Below are positions 56,910 through 64,000 of a stretch of 64,000 bases of DNA, piece after piece. Numbering within the stretch: the stretch's first letter is position 1; every line of letters starts with the position of its first letter. The notes under the pieces are model-generated. The model did not search any database and was not told the origin of the DNA. It was given only the letters and a program-made list of their open reading frames with translations. The stretch lies in contig NZ_CP049259.1 in NCBI RefSeq assembly GCF_011047315.1, positions 930,001-994,000 on the forward strand. Reading direction: 5' to 3'. Both the position numbers and the translations under genes were made by a program. The DNA is from Altererythrobacter sp. BO-6. GTDB lineage: Bacteria > Pseudomonadota > Alphaproteobacteria > Sphingomonadales > Sphingomonadaceae.

Positions 56910-57938
56910 CTAATCCGCCACCCGCACCAGCACCTTGCCCATATGCGCCCCGCTGTCCAAGTGGCGATAGGCGGCGGGCGCATCGGCAAAGCCGAACTCG
57001 CGATCGACCTGCATCTCGATGCCGTTTCGCGCAATCACATCAATCGCTTTGGCCAGCATGGCCTTGCTGCCGCTGGCGATCCCCTTGATCGTGATGTTCT
57101 TGCCGATGATCTCGCCCTGGCTCGCGCTGGCGCTATCCTGCGGACTGCCTGACAGCGCGCCCAGCGTGCCGATCCGCCCGCTTACGCCCGTCGCGCGCAC
57201 TGTTTCCCCCAGTGCCGGGAAGCCCAACGTATCGACCACCACGTCCGCACCGCGCCCGCCGGTCGCTTCCAGCAGCGCCGCCGCCCAATCGGGCCGGTCG
57301 CGATAGTTGATCGCGTAGTCCGCGCCCATCGCGCGGGCTTTATCAAGCTTGTCATCGCTGGAGGAGGTGATGGCGAACTGCGCCCCCAGCGCCTTTGCCA
57401 GCTGCAGTGCGAAGATCGAAACGCCGCCGGTGCCCTGCGCCAGCACCAGCCTGCCCGGACCAGCCCCGCCGAAGGCGACCATCGCATGCCACACCGTGCC
57501 GCCCACCACAGCCAGCGTCGCAGCAGTCTGGTCAGACACCGCATCGGGCAGCTTGATCGTAGCACTGGCTGGCAGCACCAGCTTTTCCGCAAGCCAGCCA
57601 TCGGCGGTGACACCCATGTCGGCTCCGAATATGTGGAACCCGTAAGCCTCATCCTCAAGCCAGGCCAGGAAATGCGGCGCAATCACCCGGTCACCCGGCG
57701 CAAGGCCGGTCACGCCCTCGTCCAAGGCCTCGACCACGCCGACTCCGTCGGACAGCGGGATGCGCGCTTCGGGCAGGTCGCTGCCGTATTGCCCGCGCAG
57801 CACCATCAGATCGCGGTAGTTGAGCCCGGCTGCAGTCACGCGCACCAGCAGCTCGCCCCGCCCCGCAACCGGATCAGCCCGCTCGGACTGGCGCAAGCTT
57901 TCGATTCCACCTCTCGGCCCGATTTCCCACGCTTTCAT
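56910..57938 (-). CDS. Zinc-independent alcohol dehydrogenase/quinone oxidoreductase (MDR family)
   Basis: A 342-residue medium-chain reductase. It has LLVRVTAAGLNYRDLMVLRG, the IPLSDGVGVVEALDEGVT strand and the nucleotide-binding AQGTGGVSIFALQLAKALGA with SSSDDKLDKARAMGADYAI. The cysteine cluster and His-Glu motif of zinc-containing members are absent, so it belongs to the quinone-oxidoreductase-like branch. It would reduce an enone or aldehyde with NADPH. Last gene of the leftward operon that runs in from beyond the right edge. Confidence 0.86.
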   Translation of the reverse strand: MKAWEIGPRGGIESLRQSERADPVAGRGELLVRVTAAGLNYRDLMVLRGQYGSDLPEARIPLSDGVGVVEALDEGVTGLAPGDRVIAPHFLAWLEDEAYGFHIFGADMGVTADGWLAEKLVLPASATIKLPDAVSDQTAATLAVVGGTVWHAMVAFGGAGPGRLVLAQGTGGVSIFALQLAKALGAQFAITSSSDDKLDKARAMGADYAINYRDRPDWAAALLEATGGRGADVVVDTLGFPALGETVRATGVSGRIGTLGALSGSPQDSASASQGEIIGKNITIKGIASGSKAMLAKAIDVIARNGIEMQVDREFGFADAPAAYRHLDSGAHMGKVLVRVAD

Positions 57939-57942
57939 CGCC

Positions 57943-58197
57943 TTATGCCTCCCTGATCGGGGCGAACACCCGGTCGATGAATTCCTTCACTTTCGCCTCA
58001 CGGTCCACGTGTGAACCGCTTTTCGCTTCTTCGAGCGCCAGCAGCCGTTCTTCCTGCACCCACACTTCCTGGGCCAGGTTCATCACCACTGCCACGAAGC
58101 GGTCCATCCCCGGATCGCTGAAAAAGCGCGGATTGCCCTGGTCGTCATAGAGGCTGGGCGGCGCGTCCTCGGGCCTGAGGGGTGCTTCCTCGCTCAT
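57943..58197 (-). CDS. Small conserved protein, unknown function
   Basis: An 84-residue acidic protein (PPSLYDDQGNPRFFSDPGMDRF, then a helix FVAVVMNLAQEVWVQEERLL and a charged C-terminus). It is not recognisable. ATG 58197 overlaps the methyltransferase stop as ATGA and the stop is five bases from the next gene, which supports a real coupled gene. It might be a subunit of the methyltransferase. Confidence 0.62.
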   Translation of the reverse strand: MSEEAPLRPEDAPPSLYDDQGNPRFFSDPGMDRFVAVVMNLAQEVWVQEERLLALEEAKSGSHVDREAKVKEFIDRVFAPIREA

Positions 58198-59381
58198 CGC
58201 TTGAACGCTCCGAAACCGTACCACATGACCCCTTCAGCAAGCCGCCCGGTGGTCTGCTGGCCCACTGCTTCGGCGCGGTCGCCATGCGCGGCATCGGCCA
58301 CCGCCGCTTCGCCATAAATCCCGATCGAAGGAACCACGAAATCGAAATAGTCGGCCTCACCGAACCCCGCGCGGGCGCACAGCTCGCGCGGCACTTCATC
58401 GCGATAGCCTTTGTAGTACGGCTCGTTGTTGTAGTAGCTGTCCCAGTCGAGATAGAAGCCGTCGAACGCGCCCATCTGTTCGTTGGGCGGCAGTTCCATA
58501 TGCAGCATCAAGCCGCCGGGCTTCAGCACGCGAAATGCTTCCTCGAACACCTTCGCGCGCTGCTTCTTCGACAATTCGTGCAGGAACATGCTGGACCATA
58601 CGACATCGAAGCTGCCATCTTCGAAGGCGAGATCGTCGGCACACATCTGGCGGAATTGTACTTCCTGCCCCTGCATCTTCGCCCGCGCTGAACCATAAGC
58701 CAGCGGCCCCGGTGCAGCATCGATCGCGATCACCTCTGCGGCGGGGTAAGCCTGCTTCCACGGCAAGGTATTGTGGCCAATCGTGCACCCGAGGTCGAGA
58801 ATCCGCTGCGGCGCGAAATCGGGAAAGCGCTGCCGGATATACTGGCTCATCGAGAGGCCGATGTCGTCGAGATTGGCGCCCATCAGCCCCATCGAGAACA
58901 CCGCAAGCCCGCGGTCATAGACGGCACCCGCTTCAAGGCTGTCCGCCCCGCGGGTGTAGCTGCCCGGCATCAGGTGCACGTCGATCGCATGGACGTTGCG
59001 CGGCACGTCGAGCGCGGGATCGAGCTCCAGCCCGCCCGGCGCATCGGCGACCTTTGCCGCTTCTGCGGCAAGCCGCTCCGCCTCGCGCTCGACGCTGTCG
59101 GCCACGCTCGCCCACACCATCTTCTGCGCCTGCACCCGCATCGCCGAATAGATGTTGAACGCAGGGTCGCCGCGCAGCGCCTGATGCGCCTCGCGGCTGG
59201 ACTCCGGATCGCGCCCATGCTCCTTGCGAAAGGCCGGGGCGGCGCGGCGCTCATAGGCGGACTTCATATCCGCCGCGAGGTCGTTGAGGATCAGGCTGCG
59301 CATGCCCGAAACAAAGCGCCCGCGCGCTACTTCGTCGGGCGTCGATTGCGCCTTCATCGGATGCTTGAGTTCGACCGTCAT
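58194..59381 (-). CDS. Class I SAM-dependent methyltransferase with long N-terminal extension
   Basis: A 395-residue protein. The catalytic domain (from about residue 190) has motif I ILDLGCTIGHNTLP, motif II IAIDAAPGPLA, motif IV DVVWSSMFLHEL and the VLKPGGLMLHMEL strand. The first 180 residues (helical, rich in Glu/Arg/Ala) are not part of a normal class I enzyme and are unknown to me. It would methylate an O or C atom of a pathway intermediate, or the reverse through a demethylase. Coupled on both sides by overlaps. Confidence 0.82.
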   Translation of the reverse strand: MTVELKHPMKAQSTPDEVARGRFVSGMRSLILNDLAADMKSAYERRAAPAFRKEHGRDPESSREAHQALRGDPAFNIYSAMRVQAQKMVWASVADSVEREAERLAAEAAKVADAPGGLELDPALDVPRNVHAIDVHLMPGSYTRGADSLEAGAVYDRGLAVFSMGLMGANLDDIGLSMSQYIRQRFPDFAPQRILDLGCTIGHNTLPWKQAYPAAEVIAIDAAPGPLAYGSARAKMQGQEVQFRQMCADDLAFEDGSFDVVWSSMFLHELSKKQRAKVFEEAFRVLKPGGLMLHMELPPNEQMGAFDGFYLDWDSYYNNEPYYKGYRDEVPRELCARAGFGEADYFDFVVPSIGIYGEAAVADAAHGDRAEAVGQQTTGRLAEGVMWYGFGAFKR

Positions 59382-59887
59382 GGTTGCTCTCCTTGTGCTG
59401 CCGGGCCGACCACTGGCCGTTCCACCTGGGGAACGCCGTGATCGGCGAAATCGGCGATGAAGCGGGCGTCGCCAACCCGCCCTACCATATCCTCGCGCAG
59501 CGGCGCCTCGGCATAAATGCTAACCGTATAGTCACCCGCGCTCGGGTTCTGGCGAATGGGCAGGATCTGCTCCTGATAGACCTTGCTGTTCCAGAAGGCG
59601 CGCGCATTCTCGATACAGGGGAAGCGCACGGTCAGATTGACGTACCCCTGCGGCAGGTCGCCTTCGAACACTTCGAGCGGTTGCGGCATGGTAACGTAAT
59701 AGCCGCCGAGCTTCTGGTAGACCTCGCTGTCGGCAATCGCCTTGCCATAGGCGAGCAACCGCGCGCGATCGAGCGTGCGCCCTTCGACGACCATGTAGAC
59801 CGGCGCATCGCAGGTGGATTGCGGCGGGGGCAGTGCCTCTGCCGCGGGCAGCGCCTGAAGCAACAGTGGCATGGCAAAGGCGATCAT
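59378..59887 (-). CDS. Exported DUF1330 family protein
   Basis: A 169-residue protein with a short signal peptide (MIAFAMPLLLQALPAAEA) and a DUF1330 domain: APVYMVVEGRTLDRARLLAY, GGYYVTMPQPLEVFEGDLP, LTVRFPCIENARAFWNS and VYQEQILPIRQ. The domain is a dimeric ferredoxin-like fold of unknown activity; most members are cytoplasmic, so export is a point of note. ATG 59887 overlaps the upstream stop as ATGA; the frame opens to 59947. Confidence 0.78.
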   Translation of the reverse strand: MIAFAMPLLLQALPAAEALPPPQSTCDAPVYMVVEGRTLDRARLLAYGKAIADSEVYQKLGGYYVTMPQPLEVFEGDLPQGYVNLTVRFPCIENARAFWNSKVYQEQILPIRQNPSAGDYTVSIYAEAPLREDMVGRVGDARFIADFADHGVPQVERPVVGPAAQGEQP

Positions 59888-60342
59888 GGCTCGATCTTCC
59901 ATTCGTCGCACAGCGTGCGCTTCCATGGGCGCCCGTCCTTGAACCATTGCCAGGTCCGTGCGCGGCTCTGCCCGTCGGGCGCGATGTTGATCATCTCGAT
60001 GTAGTACGCGCCGGGAACATCGAGCCGGTCAAGCTTCAGCATCAGCGTGTTCTCGCCGGTCTGCCAGCCATAGCCGCTGAAGCGGTCGGTTGCCCAGAGC
60101 AGCCGCTCGCCTTTCAGCCGGCCGCCGAATTCATAGGTCGCCTCGCGCCCGTCATCCCAGCTGAGCCAATTGTGCTGGATATAGTGCCAGGGGCCGTCAT
60201 CGGGGAATTCGCAGTGGGTCTTCACCCTGTGCGCGTCAATCGGTGTCCCGTCTGCCTCGAAATGGCGATACCAGCCGTCCCACCAGCCTTCGTGCAGCAG
60301 CATGGCGGGCATCACGGCGGCGAGTTCGGCCCGGTTGCCCAT
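59884..60342 (-). CDS. Conserved protein, lipocalin-like, unknown function
   Basis: A 152-residue Trp-rich protein (LLHEGWWDGWYRHFEADGTP, WHYIQHNWLSWDDGREATYEF, SRARTWQWFKDGRPWKRTL). The alternation of long strands suggests a small beta-barrel such as a lipocalin or DUF3598-like domain, but I do not recognise it. It shares one base with the aldehyde dehydrogenase stop and overlaps the DUF1330 gene by four bases. Could bind the pathway substrate. Confidence 0.62.
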   Translation of the reverse strand: MGNRAELAAVMPAMLLHEGWWDGWYRHFEADGTPIDAHRVKTHCEFPDDGPWHYIQHNWLSWDDGREATYEFGGRLKGERLLWATDRFSGYGWQTGENTLMLKLDRLDVPGAYYIEMINIAPDGQSRARTWQWFKDGRPWKRTLCDEWKIEP

Positions 60343-61760
60343 CAGCCAACGCTCCGTTCGGCATAGGCGTCGAGCGGCAGTGGCTGGCCCGTCTGGCGGA
60401 TGTGCGCCTGTTCGCGCAGGAAGCGCAGCATCCCGCTGTCGCCCATGCGGCTGGGGCCTAGCCCCGAGCCCTTGCGCGACTGGTTGGTGGCGTCACCGAC
60501 CATGCTGGTAAGCGCCCCGTCCTGCAGCGAAATCGCGCCCGCATCGAGCCGGGTGGCGATGCTCGCCGCTTCCTCCAGCGAACCAGCGAGTACCGCTGCG
60601 GACAAGCCGTATTCGGTATCATTCGCCTGTTCGATGGCATCATCGAGATCGTCATAAATCGTCACCGGGATCACCGGGCCGAAAGTTTCCTCGCGCATGA
60701 CGGCCATATCCCGCGTGACATCGGCGAGCACGGTCGGGCGCAGGTATTTGCCGCCGCCGAGCGTCTCGACCTGCCCCCCTGTCAACACACGCGCGCCTTT
60801 CGCCACGGCGTCGTCGATCTGCGCCTGCACCTTGTCCGCCTGTGCCGGGAAGATGAACGGGCCGAGGTGGCCCTGCGCGGGATCGGGCCAGGTCACCTGC
60901 ACCGCCTGCGCCGCTTCGACCAGTGTGGCCAGGAACGGCTCGGCAATACCGCGCGCAACATAGATCCGCTCGATCGACTGGCACGCCTGCCCGGTCGCGA
61001 CCACGCTGGAGCGCAGCGCCACCTGCGCCGCCCAGTGCGGATCGGCGCTTTCCAGCACGATCATCGGATCCTTACCGCCCAGCTCAAGATTGGCCGGGAT
61101 CAGCTGGCGCGCCGCTGCCTCCGCCACTTTGCGACCGGTAGAGGTCGAGCCGGTGAAGCAGACATAATCGACTTCCTCGATCAGCGCCTGGCCGACCTCA
61201 GGCCCGCCCATGACATAGGCCAGCGGCAATTCGGGCACCTGCGCCAGCACCGCGCGCATCGGCTCGACGAACCGCGGGGTGACTTCGGAAGGTTTCACCA
61301 GCGCCGCGCAGCCGGCCATCAGCGCCGGGACCGCGTCGATATGGCTCAGGATTACCGGGAAGTTCCACGGGCAGATTGCGCCGAACAGCGGGAACGCGCT
61401 GTAATCGATGGCGATTTCGATACCGGGCGTGGCTGAAGGCTTCGGCCCGCGCTCCAGCCCGGCGAACAACTGCGGGCCCCTTGCGGCCCAGCGGCGGATA
61501 TTGGCCGCGCAGCCCTGAACTTCGATCCACGACACCGTCCCGCGCCCGGTGTCGATAGTGAGCGCGGCTGCGATCTGCGGCGCGGCGGCATCGATGGCAT
61601 CGGCAAAGCGCAGCAACACCGCGGCCCGACCTTCGGGGCCGAGCGCTTCCCACGCCGGTTGCGCCGCGCGCAGGCGGGCTGCGGCGGCGGCAATTTCTTC
61701 GCGCGAGTTCGCCGCGAATTCATAATCCTCTTCACCGGTGCGTGGATTGCGCGCCTTCAT
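60342..61760 (-). CDS. Aldehyde dehydrogenase family protein
   Basis: A 472-residue NAD(P)-dependent aldehyde dehydrogenase. It has the cofactor-side CPWNFPVIL, the general base Glu in PANLELGGKDP, the catalytic Cys in ATGQACQSIERIYV, and REETFGPVIPVTIYDDLDDAI. The Arg in SIERIY follows Cys as usual. It would oxidise an aldehyde of the pathway to its acid. ATG 61760 overlaps the deacetylase stop; the frame opens at 61778. Confidence 0.88.
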   Translation of the reverse strand: MKARNPRTGEEDYEFAANSREEIAAAAARLRAAQPAWEALGPEGRAAVLLRFADAIDAAAPQIAAALTIDTGRGTVSWIEVQGCAANIRRWAARGPQLFAGLERGPKPSATPGIEIAIDYSAFPLFGAICPWNFPVILSHIDAVPALMAGCAALVKPSEVTPRFVEPMRAVLAQVPELPLAYVMGGPEVGQALIEEVDYVCFTGSTSTGRKVAEAAARQLIPANLELGGKDPMIVLESADPHWAAQVALRSSVVATGQACQSIERIYVARGIAEPFLATLVEAAQAVQVTWPDPAQGHLGPFIFPAQADKVQAQIDDAVAKGARVLTGGQVETLGGGKYLRPTVLADVTRDMAVMREETFGPVIPVTIYDDLDDAIEQANDTEYGLSAAVLAGSLEEAASIATRLDAGAISLQDGALTSMVGDATNQSRKGSGLGPSRMGDSGMLRFLREQAHIRQTGQPLPLDAYAERSVG

Positions 61761-62677
61761 GCCTGCTGCTCCTCCCATGCCGAAGCTATCGCGCTACCGG
61801 AAGCGAACCATGCCTCTTCGCGCCCGGCCAGATCGTCAAGGAGATCCTCCAGCGCAGCAATGCGGAACGGTTGCCCCATGATGTATGGGGTCAGCTGAAT
61901 GGGCAAGACACGAGCGGAGGACTGTGCCGCCGCCTCATCCGCCAGCCAGTCAAAGGCATCGCGCATCATTTGCGCCCAGGCCTCGGCCGAATGCTGCTGG
62001 ACCGCGACGATCTGCTGGTCCGACAGGTCAACGCTCGATGGCATGGCGATCATCCCGTTGGCAAAGCGATAGGGCAGCTCGTCATTGACCCAATCGGCGC
62101 ACCACGTCAGCCCGTGCTCTTTCAGCAGGTCGAGCGTACGCCAGCTTTGCGAGCGTGCGATCGAATGCCACCCCCTGGCCTTCGTGCCAGTGGCCGCTTC
62201 CAGCCGCGCCTGCGCGTCAGCGATCAGCGCGCGTTCGTCTTCCTCGCTCATCGAAGACGCGATGGTGCCATTCATATCGGTGGAATGCGCGACGATCTCG
62301 TGCCCGCCCGCCTTTACCGCGTCGATCAGCGCGCCATAGCGTTCTGCCACGGCGGCATTGATCGCAAAGCTGGCCGTAACCCCGGCCTTGTCCAGCGCTT
62401 CGAGGATGCGGAACACGGCCACCCGGTTGCCATAGTCGCGCACTGTGTAATGGCGATAATCGGGATAGGGCGTGACCATGTGGCCCGGTGCGCGAAACGG
62501 CTGGTCAGTGGGCGTGATCGGGAAATATTCCAGATTGATGGTCAGGAATACGGCGACCGATCTGTCCCCCGGCCAGCGCACCGGCGGGCGCGTGTGGATA
62601 TTGGACCAGGTGTAGAAATCGTGGTCATAGCCTTCCCCGCGCCGGGGATACTGCGTGTATTCGTCGGGAAGGCTCAT
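61757..62677 (-). CDS. Polysaccharide deacetylase family protein, PuuE-like (copy 2)
   Basis: A 306-residue NodB-fold protein. The motif-1 segment reads FLTINLEYFPI and the motif-2 segment reads EIVAHSTDMNGTI, so the metal-binding DD and the HxxxH spacing of deacetylases are changed. IARSQSWRTLDLLKEHGLTW and QLTPYIMGQPFRI follow. It pairs head-to-tail with copy 3 through an ATGA overlap. The two may form one enzyme or act in sequence on related amides. Confidence 0.82.
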   Translation of the reverse strand: MSLPDEYTQYPRRGEGYDHDFYTWSNIHTRPPVRWPGDRSVAVFLTINLEYFPITPTDQPFRAPGHMVTPYPDYRHYTVRDYGNRVAVFRILEALDKAGVTASFAINAAVAERYGALIDAVKAGGHEIVAHSTDMNGTIASSMSEEDERALIADAQARLEAATGTKARGWHSIARSQSWRTLDLLKEHGLTWCADWVNDELPYRFANGMIAMPSSVDLSDQQIVAVQQHSAEAWAQMMRDAFDWLADEAAAQSSARVLPIQLTPYIMGQPFRIAALEDLLDDLAGREEAWFASGSAIASAWEEQQA

Positions 62678-63552
62678 TGCTGCGCCCTCCAGCTGTCGAT
62701 GATCTCTCCCGCGCGGGCTTTCCAGCAACGCGGATCGGCAGCAATATGGCGCAGCGCTTCCTCGAACGGGCCGATGCGGTGCGGCTGGCCGATCAGATAG
62801 GCATGCAGCGGAATGCACATCACCGTACCCGATTGGTCGCCTTCACTCGCGAGCCGCTCAAACTGCTTGATCAGGCTATCGGCATATTCGCGCCCGGCCA
62901 TGCCGTAGACGTTGAAGCCGTAATGGTCGTTGACCTCAAGGCTGTAGGGGATCGAGGCGAGATTTCCGGTCTTGGTCTTCACCTGCTGCACCTGGTCATC
63001 GTGATAGAGGTCGCAGGTGTAATCGAGCCCGTATTCGGCGATAAGGTCCAGCGTACGCGGCGTATGCGTCAGCGCCGGGGCCAGCCAGCCGCGAATGCGC
63101 TGCCCGGTCGCTTTCTCGACCGTCTCGAGCGAGTCCTCGATGATTGCCCGCTCCTGCTCTTCGGACATGCCGTAGGAATAGCGCGTGTTGTAGATGCCGT
63201 GACTGAAGAACTCCCATCCGCGCGCGACGCCATCCGCGACAACCTCAGGATGATGGTCGCATAATGCCACTGACAGGCTGACGCTGCCCGGAAAGCCGTG
63301 GCGATCCATTACATCTGCCATGCGCCAGTGGCTTACGCGGTTGGAATGGTCGCGATAGGAATAGCCGACGACATCGGGATGCGGCCGTCCCCACGGCTTG
63401 CGCTGCGGATTGAGCGGGGGGTCGATCTCGTAATATTCGAGATTGGGCGCGACCCATACCGCACAGGTCTTGCCTTCCGGCCAGACGATCTTCTTGCGGT
63501 CGCTGTAGGGATCGTAATCGTAAAGCCCCGGATCGGGCGCGCCCTCCTGCAT
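62674..63552 (-). CDS. Polysaccharide deacetylase family protein, PuuE-like (copy 3)
   Basis: A 292-residue NodB-fold protein with VWVAPNLEYYEIDPPL, EFFSHGIYNTRYSYG, APALTHTPRTLDLIAEYGLD and CIPLHAYLIGQPHRIGP. As in copies 1 and 2 the metal ligands are altered, consistent with a PuuE-like amidohydrolase. It starts three bases after the stop of the isochorismatase-fold gene. Copy 3 resembles copy 2 more than copy 1 by eye. Confidence 0.82.
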   Translation of the reverse strand: MQEGAPDPGLYDYDPYSDRKKIVWPEGKTCAVWVAPNLEYYEIDPPLNPQRKPWGRPHPDVVGYSYRDHSNRVSHWRMADVMDRHGFPGSVSLSVALCDHHPEVVADGVARGWEFFSHGIYNTRYSYGMSEEQERAIIEDSLETVEKATGQRIRGWLAPALTHTPRTLDLIAEYGLDYTCDLYHDDQVQQVKTKTGNLASIPYSLEVNDHYGFNVYGMAGREYADSLIKQFERLASEGDQSGTVMCIPLHAYLIGQPHRIGPFEEALRHIAADPRCWKARAGEIIDSWRAQQ

Positions 63553-63555
63553 GGT

Positions 63556-64000
63556 TCAGCGTGCCTCCAGCCAATCGATCACCGCCTGCACCGGTTCGAC
63601 ATCGGCGTATTTGAGCTGCAGGTCAGTCAGGTTGGCGAAGTGATAGCTTTCGTGCTTGTCCGCGCAGGTCTCGATCGGCACGATCGTGCGATAGCCGTGG
63701 CTCAGCGCATCGACCGCCGTGGCGCGAACGCAGCCGCTGGTCGAACCGCCGGCCACCACCACCGTATCCACCTTGTGCCAGGTGAGATAGCTGGCCAGTG
63801 GCGTTTCGAAAAAGGCGCTGGGCATGCGCTTGGTATACTGCAGGTCATCGGCGCCGATCTCGCAGCGGGGGTCGAACTGGTGGCGCTCGCTGTCATACTT
63901 GATGTTCTGCAGCGAATCCTCGGTATCGGTGCGCGTACCCCACACGCCGGCATCGCCCGCATCCGCCTTGTAAGCGACGCGGCTCCAGATCACCGGCATG
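63556..64000 (-). CDS. Isochorismatase-fold (cysteine) hydrolase, N-terminus outside window
   Basis: The last 147 residues of a cysteine hydrolase of the isochorismatase superfamily. The nucleophile Cys is in GSTSGCVRATAVDALSHGYR, and KRMPSAFFETPLASYL carries the conserved Lys; the preceding VIWSRVAYKADAG shows that the fold begins upstream of the window edge. Relatives cleave carbamoyl or amide bonds, for example N-carbamoylsarcosine. With the PuuE-like genes next to it, it suggests a stepwise ring-opening and deamidation. First visible gene of the leftward operon. Confidence 0.85.
   Translation of the reverse strand, partial: MPVIWSRVAYKADAGDAGVWGTRTDTEDSLQNIKYDSERHQFDPRCEIGADDLQYTKRMPSAFFETPLASYLTWHKVDTVVVAGGSTSGCVRATAVDALSHGYRTIVPIETCADKHESYHFANLTDLQLKYADVEPVQAVIDWLEAR

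Overview
The window looks like chromosomal DNA of a GC-rich alphaproteobacterium of the Sphingomonadales (Erythrobacteraceae or Sphingomonadaceae), probably marine. The reasons are the two TonB-dependent receptor styles, a DUF6356 gene, the FadR-type sugar regulator, the sulfatase-rich polysaccharide locus and the tightly overlapping operons. This is an inference from gene content; no rRNA or tRNA gene was seen.

Region A (1-5264) holds a rightward, translationally coupled operon: an aldo/keto reductase (cut by the window edge), an SsuD-type FMNH2-dependent monooxygenase, a GlpD-type FAD dehydrogenase, an NADPH:FMN reductase and a RibB-like protein that has lost its metal ligands. It is followed by a small leftward DUF6356 gene and an Lrp/AsnC regulator. 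The enzyme set resembles oxidative desulfonation of an organosulfonate such as sulfoquinovosyl glycerol.

Region B (5292-28787) is a polysaccharide utilisation locus for a sulfated, galactose-rich glycan. TonB receptor, GH16, LacZ-like GH2 and three Cys-type sulfatases form one leftward operon. An IlvD/Edd dehydratase, an SDR, a DgoR-like FadR regulator and a beta-helix protein form a second. A sodium/sugar symporter, SMP-30 lactonase, SASA esterase, KDG-type kinase and a formylglycine-generating enzyme form a third, with KDPGal aldolase divergent to it. Together they encode the full De Ley-Doudoroff route from galactose to pyruvate and glyceraldehyde 3-phosphate. A near-palindromic AATAAT-N3-ATTATT box lies at all three promoter regions.

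Region C (29079-64000) is a large catabolic cluster of unknown substrate. It contains leftward operons 39661 to 30119 and 45379 to 40494, a GntR/HutC regulator (39691), a DUF1838 exported protein, a membrane protein, a second TonB receptor with a coupled rightward operon (47360-56903) and a convergent leftward operon (64000 to 56910). Enzymes include an acyl-CoA ligase, two CaiB-type CoA-transferases, an acyl-CoA dehydrogenase, a MaoC hydratase, a CitE-type lyase, two MmgE/PrpD proteins, three PuuE-like deacetylases, an amidase, a nitrilase-fold hydrolase, an isochorismatase-fold hydrolase and several exported proteins. Five copies of the palindrome TTGTCCGGACAA tie three intergenic regions and the GntR gene into one probable regulon.

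Six genes (symporter, beta-helix, GH2, both TonB receptors, and the exported SnoaL-like protein) are each broken by exactly one extra base with intact coding on both sides. This pattern suggests insertion-type sequencing error more than real decay. Such genes are reported as one feature across the break.
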